A DNA stretch of 64,000 bases from positions 62,001 to 126,000 of the forward strand of contig CACWFV010000001.1 of assembly GCA_902760315.1 (NCBI GenBank), written 5' to 3'. The notes below the pieces were generated by a model. It was not told the origin of the DNA. It made no database searches and was given only the letters and a program-made list of their open reading frames with translations. Position numbers and translations under genes: made by a program. The DNA comes from an uncultured Bacteroidales bacterium (lineage in GTDB: Bacteria; Bacteroidota; Bacteroidia; Bacteroidales; Bacteroidaceae). Positions 1 through 7,403 of this stretch are shown piece after piece; within the stretch, counting starts at the first letter, position 1, and each line of letters opens with the position of its first letter.

Positions 1-366
1 AGACTCAGCAAGCTCCAGTCCGTGCTCTCCCCAGAACTGACCTTCCTTGAATTTGTTGGTCTCTCGGTCATAGGAGATACAGCAGAAGTTATGTTCCTTG
101 TCAACCATGCTGAGCCGTGGGTGTCCCCAATAGCTGTCAATCTTCACTCTCGGAATCTGCCAGTAGTCCCCTCTCTCCTTGTCTTCATCAAAGACTGGAG
201 CAACGAAGCTCACCTCAATCACCTGCGGCTTCTCTGGATGCAGGAACTTTTCAACCTTGTTTGCCCAGAAATCATCTGGTCTTACCCATTCTTCGAGTAG
301 CCAGTTCTTCTGTGCATACTCCTTGGCAAAACGGAGCATGGCCTTGTTTGCTATACTTGTATTCAT
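1..366 (-). CDS. Hypothetical phage protein, truncated by window edge
   Basis: An open minus-strand frame starts at ATG 366 and runs off the left edge with no stop; 122 codons are visible. It begins MNTSIANKAMLRFAKEYAQK and is rich in charged and aromatic residues. Its start overlaps the stop of the upstream gene as ATGA (366-363), which indicates translational coupling and supports the start. I do not recognise a family. The plus-strand frames over this stretch are shadows. Confidence 0.7.
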   Translation of the reverse strand, partial: MNTSIANKAMLRFAKEYAQKNWLLEEWVRPDDFWANKVEKFLHPEKPQVIEVSFVAPVFDEDKERGDYWQIPRVKIDSYWGHPRLSMVDKEHNFCCISYDRETNKFKEGQFWGEHGLELAES

Positions 367-569
367 GACCTCATTGATTTTAATATGTAATACATTATTG
401 CCCTTCTCATTCTACGTAATTCCTTGGTTTCCGTCTTCACTATCAGCCAGAGCATAAAATCCAGCAGCTTGAAGAGTATGAAGAACGGCAGTTCAAGCAG
501 GGAGAAGATTACCGTCTGGATTGGATGGCGAACCATCCAGCGTACCTGATCGTCTGTAGGTCTCTTCAT
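363..569 (-). CDS. Small phage membrane protein
   Basis: A 68-residue protein. Residues about 16-45 form one long hydrophobic stretch (VIFSLLELPFFILFKLLDFM and on), flanked by an N-terminal basic stretch (KRPTDDQVRWMVRHP) and a strongly basic C-terminal tail, as in a small inner-membrane protein with one or two helices. It lies 3 nt downstream of the ASCH-like gene and overlaps the next gene by ATGA, so it is an operon member. No family is recognised. A holin-like role is conceivable from size and topology alone, but no neighbouring lysin supports it. Confidence 0.65.
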   Translation of the reverse strand: MKRPTDDQVRWMVRHPIQTVIFSLLELPFFILFKLLDFMLWLIVKTETKELRRMRRAIMYYILKSMRS

Positions 570-572
570 GGC

Positions 573-1274
573 TCAGTCAATCAGTTTGAATGAATATGCC
601 AGCACCCACGGATTTCTCTCCCATGTGCCTTTCCCAGATATCTTGTTGATAAGGACAGCGTAGGCTATCTGTGCCGTCTCTGCCATGTATTCGTCTGGGT
701 CACTCTCAGCCCACGGGTCCTCTATTCCCTCACGGAACTTCGGCAGAGTCCACACGTTATGGTCGGTATAAGGCTGTGGAGAAAGGTCGTTCCAGTCCTG
801 CTTGTGATACTGTCGCCATGTTACGGGGATGATTCCCTCCTTGCGGCAATCCTCTTCACTGATATCCTGAAGCCTCTGAAGCCGGACGTTGGTAATCTCA
901 ACGTGCCTTTTCATCAGGTCGGCCCTAACGAACATCTTGTTAGTCCATCCTTTTGTCATTCCAGCAGTTCTTTGCTTTCCCTTTTCATAAACAGCATGAT
1001 TGAACAGAAGAAAATCCTTATATCTCTGAGCAATGGCCACGACATCACCGACCTTGAACTTCGGCACGATGGTATAGGTGTCGAGAAGCGCACCCTGCCA
1101 GTACTTCCTAACGATGAACTTGTCGTTCTCCAGATGAGGAACCACATATTCGCCTTCACCGAACTCTGTAGGCAGGACAGACAGGCATTTCTCTATTCGT
1201 CTCGTATCGGTCTTTATCCTATCAAAGACTGCCTGCTGCAGACCGAAACGCTCGTTGAACATGAACTTATCCAT
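573..1274 (-). CDS. ASCH-like phage protein
   Basis: A 233-residue protein resembling the ASCH/PUA-like proteins common in Bacteroides phages. The N-terminal part has the typical RFGLQQAVFDRIKTDTRR segment. The middle has the KVGDVVAIAQRYKDF strand and NKMFVRADLM. These are followed by VRLQRLQDISEEDCRKEGI and a C-terminal ISGKGTWERNPWVLAYSF. ASCH domains are thought to bind RNA or modified nucleobases; the role in phages is not established. It sits in the left operon read towards position 1, 4 nt after the preceding gene. The assignment comes from remembered family patterns and is fairly confident. Confidence 0.75.
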   Translation of the reverse strand: MDKFMFNERFGLQQAVFDRIKTDTRRIEKCLSVLPTEFGEGEYVVPHLENDKFIVRKYWQGALLDTYTIVPKFKVGDVVAIAQRYKDFLLFNHAVYEKGKQRTAGMTKGWTNKMFVRADLMKRHVEITNVRLQRLQDISEEDCRKEGIIPVTWRQYHKQDWNDLSPQPYTDHNVWTLPKFREGIEDPWAESDPDEYMAETAQIAYAVLINKISGKGTWERNPWVLAYSFKLID

Positions 1275-1278
1275 AACT

Positions 1279-1560
1279 CTATTTCATTTCCTTTATGGTT
1301 ATACCAAATAACTTCCCCAGATAGTCAAGCCCAGCCTGACTGACATTATAGTAATACTCCTTGTTCCACTCTATGAATCGACGGGTGGCAAGGCCTATCT
1401 TCACAAGCTCTTCCCAATCCACGTCCTCCTTCTGTGTCGCATAGAAATTCCTGTAAGCTGAATACTTCCCGTCCTTCGGCAGCTTATTGATGTTGTTCAG
1501 CCCTACGGCGTGCTTCATCTTGCTTAGCTGGGAGAAGGACAGCTTTACGTCCTTATCCAT
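1279..1560 (-). CDS. Hypothetical phage protein
   Basis: A 93-residue protein that begins MDKDVKLSFSQLSKMKHAVG. Its C-terminal half (VDWEELVKIGLATRRFIEWN, then YYYNVSQAGLDYLGKLFGI) looks like a small winged-helix fold, with a helix, a helix, then a beta wing around YYYNVS. This is only a shape impression. It overlaps the upstream cysteine-rich gene by 8 nt. Function is unknown. Confidence 0.7.
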   Translation of the reverse strand: MDKDVKLSFSQLSKMKHAVGLNNINKLPKDGKYSAYRNFYATQKEDVDWEELVKIGLATRRFIEWNKEYYYNVSQAGLDYLGKLFGITIKEMK

Positions 1561-1858
1561 GAGCCTCCTTCAGTTTACAGTCCTCGAACTCTTCACCACA
1601 CATACAGGACAGGCAATGACGGCATACCGTACAGATATCCTTATCCATCCGACTCTGAGGGTCAATCCTTGGCTTGTCGCATTTACACGCCTCCAGATGT
1701 ACGTCATCCGTTATGAACACATCGTCACCATCAGCCACCGCCTGTACGATTTCCTGTGAGCGCTTGGCGTCCACGCCATACGCAAGAGCTATGGCAAGAT
1801 AGACAGCCCCACACTCATGACAGCGCACAGCTAATATCGGCTTCTTGATGATGCTCAT
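1553..1858 (-). CDS. Cysteine-rich, probably zinc-binding phage protein
   Basis: A 101-residue protein with an N-terminal CHEC pair (residues 13-16) and a C-terminal cysteine cluster (EACKCDKP, then CTVCRHCLSCMCGEEFEDC). The spacing suggests one or two zinc knuckles. It overlaps the upstream gene by 4 nt. No family is recognised; a nucleic-acid or protein-binding role is the usual inference for such proteins but is not shown here. Confidence 0.7.
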   Translation of the reverse strand: MSIIKKPILAVRCHECGAVYLAIALAYGVDAKRSQEIVQAVADGDDVFITDDVHLEACKCDKPRIDPQSRMDKDICTVCRHCLSCMCGEEFEDCKLKEAHG

Positions 1859-2250
1859 ACGGTGCCTCCTTTCTGGTCCAGATCGTCTTCGATGGCTCTC
1901 TGAGCGAAAGCCTTTAACTTTTCTTCGTCACGCTCATCTGACTTAAAGATATTCTCGACATTATTGACGCACAGGGCACTATCCATGAGTTTGAGTTTCT
2001 GGTCAAGATTGAGGTCAAACATTCCTTTCGGCATGGCCAGATAAACGTCTGTTCTCTTACCTCTTGGATATACGCCAGTCGTTTTGGTTTCCAAGATGTG
2101 CTCCTGGTTCTCCATGATGAGCTTCCTTGCTTTCTCACGGGCCTCTGACAGAATGACCTCCAGCTGTGGAGCCAATGTTTCATCTACGAGCACACCCGAC
2201 ATCAGGTGGAAGCCCATTTCGTAATACTGCTCATTAACTTTCTGTATCAT
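1855..2250 (-). CDS. Hypothetical phage protein
   Basis: A 131-residue, acidic, mostly helical-looking protein (MIQKVNEQYYEMGFHLM...). No catalytic motif, cysteine cluster or membrane segment is visible. It is part of the operon that starts at the promoter near 2.9 kb and overlaps its downstream neighbour by 4 nt. I do not recognise the family. Confidence 0.7.
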   Translation of the reverse strand: MIQKVNEQYYEMGFHLMSGVLVDETLAPQLEVILSEAREKARKLIMENQEHILETKTTGVYPRGKRTDVYLAMPKGMFDLNLDQKLKLMDSALCVNNVENIFKSDERDEEKLKAFAQRAIEDDLDQKGGTV

Positions 2251-2261
2251 AATCGTATCTC

Positions 2262-2498
2262 CTATAATTGCATGAATATATCGTCTTCGTCACCTTCGTC
2301 CAGCCACCAGCCTTCGGGCAGGTCGTTTTCAGCACCGTATTCTTCCATGAGGTCACTGATTGACATTGCAATCTCGCTGCTGGCGCTTCCGATGCTGCTG
2401 CGGAAACTATTGATGCGCTCCAGAGCTGCTGCTTCCTCGGCATCGCTCCACGTCCTGTTCTCCCTTACGTACTGGATGGCTTTCTCGAAGTGTGTCAT
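2262..2498 (-). CDS. Small acidic phage protein
   Basis: A 78-residue protein ending in an acidic tail (WWLDEGDEDDIFMQL). The N-terminal half (MTHFEKAIQYVRENRTWSDA) is helical. The strongly acidic C-terminus resembles DNA-mimic or SSB-tip-like tails, but that is speculation. It lies between the first gene after the 2.9 kb promoter and the 131-residue gene. The competing frame at 2234-2443 on the same strand is a shadow. Confidence 0.65.
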   Translation of the reverse strand: MTHFEKAIQYVRENRTWSDAEEAAALERINSFRSSIGSASSEIAMSISDLMEEYGAENDLPEGWWLDEGDEDDIFMQL

Positions 2499-2507
2499 AA
2501 TTCTCTC

Positions 2508-2846
2508 TTAGATTAAGTGACTGATGCAGAATGAACGGAATCCCTTCTTCTCGATGTCCCAATAGGCAACGGTAGAGTAGCACGGCTTGCGGTTCGTGCC
2601 CTTGGCCTCGTAGTTGACCACACCTGATTTCAGGGTGCCAATAGCATTGCGGATTTCTCCACTGGCCTTACGGTACTGGAACTTCACTACGCCCTTTGCC
2701 ATAGCAACCTTCAGCTTGACAGCTTTCCAAGCCTGCTTCATGGCCTCGCTTAACGTTCTTACCTCGGCTTTCTTGAGGATAGCCCAAGCTGCCTTCATGA
2801 CCAAACTCTTGTTTGCACTCTCGATGTTTTTAACTGTACTTGCCAT
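2508..2846 (-). CDS. WYL_2-like, Sm/SH3-fold small protein
   Basis: A 112-residue protein. Its second half has the pattern of the Bacteroidetes WYL_2 (Sm-like SH3 beta-barrel) family: KGVVKFQYRKASGEIRNAIG, a linker GTNRKPCYSTVAYWDIEK, and FRSFCISHLI at the end. Such proteins are frequent in Bacteroidetes phages and conjugative elements; function is unknown, with a nucleic-acid-binding role inferred from the fold. It is the first gene after a strong phage promoter and starts 46 nt downstream of the promoter's -7 element. Confidence 0.7.
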   Translation of the reverse strand: MASTVKNIESANKSLVMKAAWAILKKAEVRTLSEAMKQAWKAVKLKVAMAKGVVKFQYRKASGEIRNAIGTLKSGVVNYEAKGTNRKPCYSTVAYWDIEKKGFRSFCISHLI

Positions 2847-2891
2847 AATCTTGAAGTTTTGAATGTGAATAACTTATCTTATTTGCTACTT

Positions 2892-2923
2892 CAAAGGTAC
2901 AAAGAATTTATCAAATATACAAA
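2892..2923 (-). promoter_or_regulatory. Phage promoter P1 with shared spacer and leader
   Basis: On the minus strand the -33 TTTG (2923-2920) and -7 TACCTTTG (2899-2892) are separated by exactly 20 nt. The spacer carries the AT-rich core ATATTTGATAAA found in six other phage promoters. The transcript leader contains GCAAATAAGATAAGT (2886-2872), then TTCAAAACTTCAAGATT just before the start codon of the 112-residue gene. Confidence 0.8.
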
Positions 2924-2961
2924 TTTTTAGGCAAGTTTTTTCGGAAAAATTACAAGTTTTT

Positions 2962-3342
2962 TTATGGCAGAACACCTAACTCTCTAAGCATCTTCCTGAG
3001 CTCTGCCCTGTCCCTGTATTTCTCCGTGACGTTTAGAATCCTGGCGGTCTTCAGCGAATAGAAGATGCAACTGTATTCCGTCTTATCTATTGCTCCACCA
3101 TCTGGATTGCGATAATGGCCTACAGACTTTTTCAGGCACCTCTCGTCAATCTCCATCGTGACACAATACTCTGGGTCTGTAACACCACCCAGCCAATGAA
3201 TAGCATCGTCTGGGTCTTCCGTGAAGAAGCAGAAGCCAACGCTTGTCGTCAGCCATCCTTCATGCCTACTGTCATTATAGAGCATTTCGCCAGACAGCAG
3301 CTTCAGATATTCACCTCCAGACATAAAACGGTGTACCTTCAT
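2962..3342 (-). CDS. Hypothetical phage protein of the RFMS...GFCFFTE type
   Basis: A 126-residue protein with the pattern HRFMSGGEYLKLLSGE near the N-terminus, then TSVGFCFFTEDPDDAIHWL, and TEYSCIFYS later. The early arginine, the Ser/Thr-rich strand (WLTTSVGFCF) and the late glutamate (TEYSC) are spaced roughly as in small ADP-ribosyltransferase folds. I cannot show catalytic equivalence, so no activity is claimed. It is the last gene of the operon upstream of promoter P1 and overlaps the preceding gene by 4 nt. Confidence 0.65.
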   Translation of the reverse strand: MKVHRFMSGGEYLKLLSGEMLYNDSRHEGWLTTSVGFCFFTEDPDDAIHWLGGVTDPEYCVTMEIDERCLKKSVGHYRNPDGGAIDKTEYSCIFYSLKTARILNVTEKYRDRAELRKMLRELGVLP

Positions 3343-3602
3343 ACTGCTATCTTTCCTAATTCCTCAATAAGTGTTTCCACTTCCTGAGCCATGACTGCTG
3401 TCGCGCCATGATACGCCTCTTTGTCTGGAAGCACATCAAGTTTCTTCCTGTAGGCTTCAATCATCTTCCGCCTCGATGCAATGAGCCTGGCCTTCACTTC
3501 CTTTATGGCCTTGCCATATCCAAGTGCAAACTGATCGCGTCCGTTTGGATATTCCCTCTTGATGGGCTCGTCGCCCTTCATCTGATAATGTGCTTTCCCC
3601 AT
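3339..3602 (-). CDS. Hypothetical basic phage protein
   Basis: An 87-residue protein whose central part (ALGYGKAIKEVKARLIAS, then RRKMIEAYRKKLDVL) looks like a long basic helix or short coiled coil. No family is recognised. It overlaps the following gene by ATGA and starts 4 nt after the stop of the 49-residue gene, so it belongs to the same operon. Confidence 0.65.
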   Translation of the reverse strand: MGKAHYQMKGDEPIKREYPNGRDQFALGYGKAIKEVKARLIASRRKMIEAYRKKLDVLPDKEAYHGATAVMAQEVETLIEELGKIAV

Positions 3603-3606
3603 ATCG

Positions 3607-3756
3607 TTATCCCCCTACTACATACAACTCCCTCGATTCCTCATCACACTTGTCTATGACGGGATCGTCTTTGTCTGCTGGAAGAGGGTTCCTCAACCAG
3701 CGTAGGCAACCGTTCTTCAACAGACAACCGATTCCCCTGCAGAATGTACTAATCAT
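3607..3756 (-). CDS. Tiny phage protein, 49 residues
   Basis: A short minus-strand frame from ATG 3756 to TAA 3607. It begins MISTFCRGIGCLLKNGCLRW and has four cysteines in total. Its start overlaps the stop of the HEXXH gene as ATGA (3756-3753) and it ends just before the next start, the packing of a real operon gene. Function is unknown. Confidence 0.55.
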   Translation of the reverse strand: MISTFCRGIGCLLKNGCLRWLRNPLPADKDDPVIDKCDEESRELYVVGG

Positions 3757-4106
3757 CCCTGACCTCCTTTCTTCCATGCGAAACGTTTTCTGCTTTCCAG
3801 ATATCCAAGGTTCTTTGCGTTTGCATACGCTTCCACCTCAAACGGTATGGCACGGTAGGCCTTACTCCAGTTCCATATCTTCAGGAAGTTCCAGACGAAC
3901 ATCAGCACGTACATAAGATAGAAACCGATATACCACAGCTCTCGCTCCTGTGCATAGTGAATGTCCTCATGGTTCTTCACAATCGGAGAAACCTTGTTGA
4001 CATACTCTTTCCTGACAATCATCCAGCGAAGGATGGTTATTGCCACATAACCCTTCATGGGGAACCATGAACAGGTGACCATTTTAAGATGCTTGACTTT
4101 ATTCAT
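3753..4106 (-). CDS. Small membrane protein with HEXXH zinc-protease-like motif
   Basis: A 117-residue protein with NHEDIHYAQERE (HEXXH at residues 46-50), then a hydrophobic helix (IGFYLMYVLMFVWNFL, about 60-75), then IPFEVEAYAN, whose glutamates (90, 92) could be the third metal ligand. This layout of HEXXH, membrane helix and E-x-E-AYAN is familiar from small Bacteroidetes proteins and fits a gluzincin-like metalloprotease core. Activity is not demonstrated and the protein is short for an enzyme. It lies in a chain of overlapping small phage genes. Confidence 0.7.
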   Translation of the reverse strand: MNKVKHLKMVTCSWFPMKGYVAITILRWMIVRKEYVNKVSPIVKNHEDIHYAQERELWYIGFYLMYVLMFVWNFLKIWNWSKAYRAIPFEVEAYANAKNLGYLESRKRFAWKKGGQG

Positions 4107-4109
4107 ATA

Positions 4110-4256
4110 TCATAGTTTTTGGTTTGCCTCGACTTTCCTACATGGCGGTTCCTTTGCGTACTCAACGTAGCTGTTGAGCTTACGACAGAAACGGCCATTG
4201 ATGGCATTGAAGGCCGTCTCACAGTTCATACAGACCTGATTACTTCCTTTTCCCAT
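4110..4256 (-). CDS. Tiny cysteine-containing phage protein, 48 residues
   Basis: A minus-strand frame from ATG 4256 to TGA 4110. It begins MGKGSNQVCMNCETAFNAIN and has a CxxC pair (residues 9-12) plus two later cysteines (FCRKL and PPCRK), a possible zinc site. It ends 4 nt before the HEXXH gene's start and overlaps the upstream membrane protein gene by 17 nt. Function is unknown. Confidence 0.6.
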   Translation of the reverse strand: MGKGSNQVCMNCETAFNAINGRFCRKLNSYVEYAKEPPCRKVEANQKL

Positions 4257-4368
4257 ATTCCAGTTTTCCTGAATTGATTGTTATCAGGATGAACAGGATA
4301 TCTGCTAATGCCAGAATGATACAAAGCACTCCACCTGCCACTAAGCCTATTGCCTCTAACGTCTCCAT
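4240..4368 (-). CDS. Tiny membrane protein, 42 residues
   Basis: A minus-strand frame from ATG 4368 to TAA 4240. It begins METLEAIGLVAGGVLCIILA, and residues about 7-31 form one transmembrane helix followed by a short basic tail (KLEYGKRK). It sits 8 nt after the preceding gene. No family is recognised. Confidence 0.6.
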   Translation of the reverse strand: METLEAIGLVAGGVLCIILALADILFILITINSGKLEYGKRK

Positions 4369-4375
4369 ATCCACT

Positions 4376-4882
4376 CTACTTTGGCTTGTAAAACAGCTCC
4401 ATAGCCGTACCTCTTACATTGGTCCTGAAACCGTCATGGATGACTTCATACCATCCGTCAGACAGCACAGACTTTATCTCTCCCTTGTCGATAATAGGAA
4501 CCATGATACCCTTCTTGGTCTTGACGATATCGCCGACCTCGAAAACGCCATCAGCACGTTCCTTTGACTCTTCCTTCTTTCCTACCAGCCTATCGAGTTG
4601 CTCTTTGGTAAGTTCACACACTAACGGGCCTGCAATCTCGGTATAACGGTAGGTATTCCCGTTTTCCTCAACTCGGATATTCCACTCAGGACAACAGCCA
4701 GGCCTTGAAGGAGGGAACTTTAGAATCTCCTTAATCGTCACAACTTCACTGAAGATATCGACAACCTTCATCCCTTCCTTGTAAACGAATGGGTCTGCAT
4801 CCAGTTCGTGACTGTGACTCCACGGGTCTGACGCTATAACGGCACTCCCGTCTGTTCTTACGTTGATTGTGTATTCCTTCAT
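4376..4882 (-). CDS. Hypothetical phage protein with C-terminal SH3-like stretch
   Basis: A 168-residue protein. The C-terminal part (VFEVGDIVKTKKGIMVPIID, then SDGWYEVIHDG) resembles a small SH3-like barrel: GD-x-V-x-T followed by W-x-V. The N-terminal part has ASDPWSHSHELDADPF and no recognised motif. It lies downstream of a structured leader (hairpin 4905-4955). Function is unknown. Confidence 0.65.
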   Translation of the reverse strand: MKEYTINVRTDGSAVIASDPWSHSHELDADPFVYKEGMKVVDIFSEVVTIKEILKFPPSRPGCCPEWNIRVEENGNTYRYTEIAGPLVCELTKEQLDRLVGKKEESKERADGVFEVGDIVKTKKGIMVPIIDKGEIKSVLSDGWYEVIHDGFRTNVRGTAMELFYKPK

Positions 4883-4904
4883 TTCATTTCGGTTTTCGCT
4901 GTAG

Positions 4905-4955
4905 AGGGGCCGTCCACTTAGTCATGCCGTTAATCAAGACAGGCAGACGACCCCT
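4905..4955. other. Long hairpin in leader of the 168-residue gene
   Basis: The inverted repeat AGGGGCCGTC (4905-4914) and GACGACCCCT (4946-4955) forms a 10-bp stem with one G-T-type mismatch. A small inner TGCC/GGCA pair (4925-4928 with 4942-4945) lies in the loop. No T-run follows on the minus strand, so it is unlikely to be a simple terminator. It may be a structured 5' leader or processing site between the 47-residue and 168-residue genes. Confidence 0.45.
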
Positions 4956-4977
4956 GGCAGCAAGCAACTACTAAAAA

Positions 4978-5121
4978 TTATTTCTCTTCGTAATCTTCCC
5001 ACTCAGAACATGAGTCAGAGCTTTCTACTTTCTTGCCGGAGTCCTTGCACTGGTAATCAGGGCTGAACATTCCGACGTTCTCACACTTCTTGCAGAAATA
5101 GCAGATTCTCTCCTTGACCAT
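4978..5121 (-). CDS. Tiny zinc-ribbon-like phage protein, 47 residues
   Basis: A minus-strand frame from ATG 5121 to TAA 4978. It begins MVKERICYFCKKCENVGMFS and has CYFCKKC followed by two later cysteines (YQCKD and DSCSEW), a likely zinc-binding arrangement. The start lies 2 nt after the stop of the TrpF-like gene (TGAGTATG), which supports it as an operon gene. Function is unknown. Confidence 0.65.
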   Translation of the reverse strand: MVKERICYFCKKCENVGMFSPDYQCKDSGKKVESSDSCSEWEDYEEK

Positions 5122-5123
5122 AC

Positions 5124-5813
5124 TCAGCCCTCCATAATCTTCTGGCACGTCTGCAGGACACTAACGCACTTGTCGATATCGAAACGGTCATCTGTCCTCA
5201 CTCCGCTTTCCATGTCAATCCAGAACTCGCCTTCGACATTCTCCATAAGGTACTCCAGCTTTTCGCCCACGTTCTCAGGATTCAGACCTCCAGCATATCC
5301 GACCTTCAAGCCAGGAATGTTTAACGGCTTGACTGGCGTATCTATGCCACGGCCTCCGGAGGCATCGAGCAACACGGACATCTTCGTGCGGTTCTTGATT
5401 GCGTTGAAGATGTTCATGGCTCCAGCTGATTTCTGCTGGATGATAAGCTCGCTAAGGTCGATAGGCGGACGCATATACTGTGTCTGGTCATTTGGCTGCT
5501 CCATGCTGATGTTCACTTGGCACCGCTGGAACAGTCCAAACATTCCCCGTGTCACCTCAAATGCAGGCTCCCAGTTCTCGCTTACAACGGCTCTGGCTGC
5601 TGAACCACACAGATGACAGGAAAGATTCAGTCCCTTCCAGCGTAGAGTATTCAACTCTGACGGGTCGAAGAAACGAGGGCCGTTCTCCTGCCAGTTCTTA
5701 CTTAACAAGACTCCCCATTCTACAAGTGGGTATTCGTCCTGAATCTCTTTCAACACTTTCAGATCGGTTTCGACACCGATACCAGTAAAGGTGATTTGTC
5801 TTAACATTGCCAT
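5124..5813 (-). CDS. TrpF-like TIM-barrel protein (catalytic Cys not conserved)
   Basis: A 229-residue protein with the layout of phosphoribosylanthranilate isomerase: first strand ITFTGIG, a mid-barrel MSVLLDASGGRG, then GYAGGLNPENVGEKLEYL and WIDMESGVRTDD, matching the TrpF patterns AGGLxPENV and D-x-SGVE. In TrpF the first strand normally reads KICGIT, with Cys as general base; here threonine stands at that place, while the mid-barrel Asp is kept. True TrpF activity is therefore doubtful and a related phosphosugar or binding role is possible. It is the second gene of a phage operon, downstream of the DUF4942 methyltransferase. Confidence 0.7.
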   Translation of the reverse strand: MAMLRQITFTGIGVETDLKVLKEIQDEYPLVEWGVLLSKNWQENGPRFFDPSELNTLRWKGLNLSCHLCGSAARAVVSENWEPAFEVTRGMFGLFQRCQVNISMEQPNDQTQYMRPPIDLSELIIQQKSAGAMNIFNAIKNRTKMSVLLDASGGRGIDTPVKPLNIPGLKVGYAGGLNPENVGEKLEYLMENVEGEFWIDMESGVRTDDRFDIDKCVSVLQTCQKIMEG

Positions 5814-5831
5814 ACTCTATTGATTTTAGAT

Positions 5832-7403
5832 TTATACTGTTGCCATTTCTCCGAACATAACAAGCTGACCGTCTGGCTCTGCCACTGGTGCTGCCTCTTT
5901 CTTCTTGCGCTCAGGCTTCTTGCGCTCCTTCTGGGTCTTCTTTGGAAGGTTCCAGCCCTTTGCCTTGGCTGCTTCATAGTTGAACTTAAACCATACCTCT
6001 TCATCCAGAAACTCAAAGTGCATCGTTCCCTTCTTGTAGCCCTTGCATCTGAAGAATCCCCATGAAAACCACTCACCATACAACGGACGCTGATGATTGA
6101 CAGCACTCGTCAGGCTCTCGGTATCATCATAGTTTGTCCCCGTGATGTAACATAGAGCCTTGTGGACGTCCTCGAGTTTCTCCTTGTGGCCACTCCAGTT
6201 TAATTCGAGGTGTTCTTTGTCACTTCGCCATGATTCATAACTGGTCATATAGTCAACAATGAATTTCTTGTTGACCATGTAGTTTGCGTTGGTTCTCCAT
6301 TTCTCACCTGCCGTACTGTTCTCGGCTGACAGGCTGCAAATCATATCGAAAGCCTCTGCTATGGCTTTCTGCATCCTCTGGCCGTTGGTCTGTATGACCA
6401 TATCGACAACCCGATAGATGTTACCCATCGTGAACGGCACATTGCTCTGCTGTTCCACGAACTTGTTAATCTGCTCTCTCAGCTCCTTCGTTGCATACTT
6501 TTCCATATTGAGCTTACGGAAAATGATATCCCAGTAGTGCTTCTGCAGCTCCTTCTTGTATCGCTGATGACTGACTGCTGTACTTCTTTCACCAGAAGTA
6601 ACGGCACCGAACTTGATAGGAATACAGCCATAGGTCTGTTTGATCTGCTTCGTCTCTCCAGTTTTTTCATCTACTACCGTCTTGAAGTCATAGAAGTCTG
6701 CTATCTCGTTTATCTCTTCCGATGCCTTCATCACGCCATCAAACAGCTTGACAGCCGACGTGAAGCGGTTGACGATATCACGGACGAAATTGTATTCCAT
6801 CAGTCCCTCCTTGCCTCCAGCGTTATCCATATCTACAGAATCGAAGAAGTAGCCAGCGAACTCGCTTTCCCCCTCTCCTTCCTTGTATAGCTTGACCAGA
6901 GACACATGTACGTTTGTGCGTCTCTCTGCGTTCTTGAACACGTCACCAAGATATTCATGACGTCCATATAGCTCTACCGTTTCCCTTAGCTGCTGGTTTG
7001 TCTTTGAATAACTGCTACGCTCCAGACTGGCGTCATTGCACAGTGCTACAACGGTACAGCCAGGAGGGGCAATCTCGAAAGCATGAAGGATATGCTCGGC
7101 ACCTCTGCTGAAGGGTGGGTTCATCACAATCATCTGGACGTGACTAACCATGTCAGACGTAACAGTGAGGAAGTCCTCGGCGATAATCTGACACTTGCCA
7201 TGCAGCAACTTCAAATTGTGCTTGTCATTCTCACAGGCAATCACTTCTCCAGCCCCGTTGTGTTTGAGCCAGTCCACGATATTACCACTCCCTGCAGACG
7301 GTTCCAGAATTGTCTTACCAATGAAGTCCTCGCCCATCATCATCTGCTGAATCACTTCTGGAGGCGTAGGATAGAAGTCTGAGTTACTTGTAAACAGATT
7401 CAT
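5832..7403 (-). CDS. DUF4942 DNA methyltransferase-like protein
   Basis: A 523-residue protein. The N-terminal Rossmann methyltransferase part has a YPTPPEV entry segment, motif I EPSAGSGN (34-41), acidic CEND (58-61) and motif IV NPPF (95-98), the signature of N6-adenine-type DNA methyltransferases. The C-terminal half matches the DUF4942 region seen in Bacteroidetes phage and mobile-element methyltransferases and ends in a lysine-rich linker and a hydrophobic tail (QLVMFGEMATV). No restriction nuclease is adjacent, so protection of phage DNA or regulation is more likely than a complete restriction system. It overlaps the preceding 95-residue gene by 4 nt. Confidence 0.85.
   Translation of the reverse strand: MNLFTSNSDFYPTPPEVIQQMMMGEDFIGKTILEPSAGSGNIVDWLKHNGAGEVIACENDKHNLKLLHGKCQIIAEDFLTVTSDMVSHVQMIVMNPPFSRGAEHILHAFEIAPPGCTVVALCNDASLERSSYSKTNQQLRETVELYGRHEYLGDVFKNAERRTNVHVSLVKLYKEGEGESEFAGYFFDSVDMDNAGGKEGLMEYNFVRDIVNRFTSAVKLFDGVMKASEEINEIADFYDFKTVVDEKTGETKQIKQTYGCIPIKFGAVTSGERSTAVSHQRYKKELQKHYWDIIFRKLNMEKYATKELREQINKFVEQQSNVPFTMGNIYRVVDMVIQTNGQRMQKAIAEAFDMICSLSAENSTAGEKWRTNANYMVNKKFIVDYMTSYESWRSDKEHLELNWSGHKEKLEDVHKALCYITGTNYDDTESLTSAVNHQRPLYGEWFSWGFFRCKGYKKGTMHFEFLDEEVWFKFNYEAAKAKGWNLPKKTQKERKKPERKKKEAAPVAEPDGQLVMFGEMATV

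Noticed and set aside
22..457. Three overlapping plus-strand frames at the left edge
   Set aside because: They lie antisense to a coupled minus-strand gene run (ATGA overlap at 363-366) and have no family features or plus-strand promoter.
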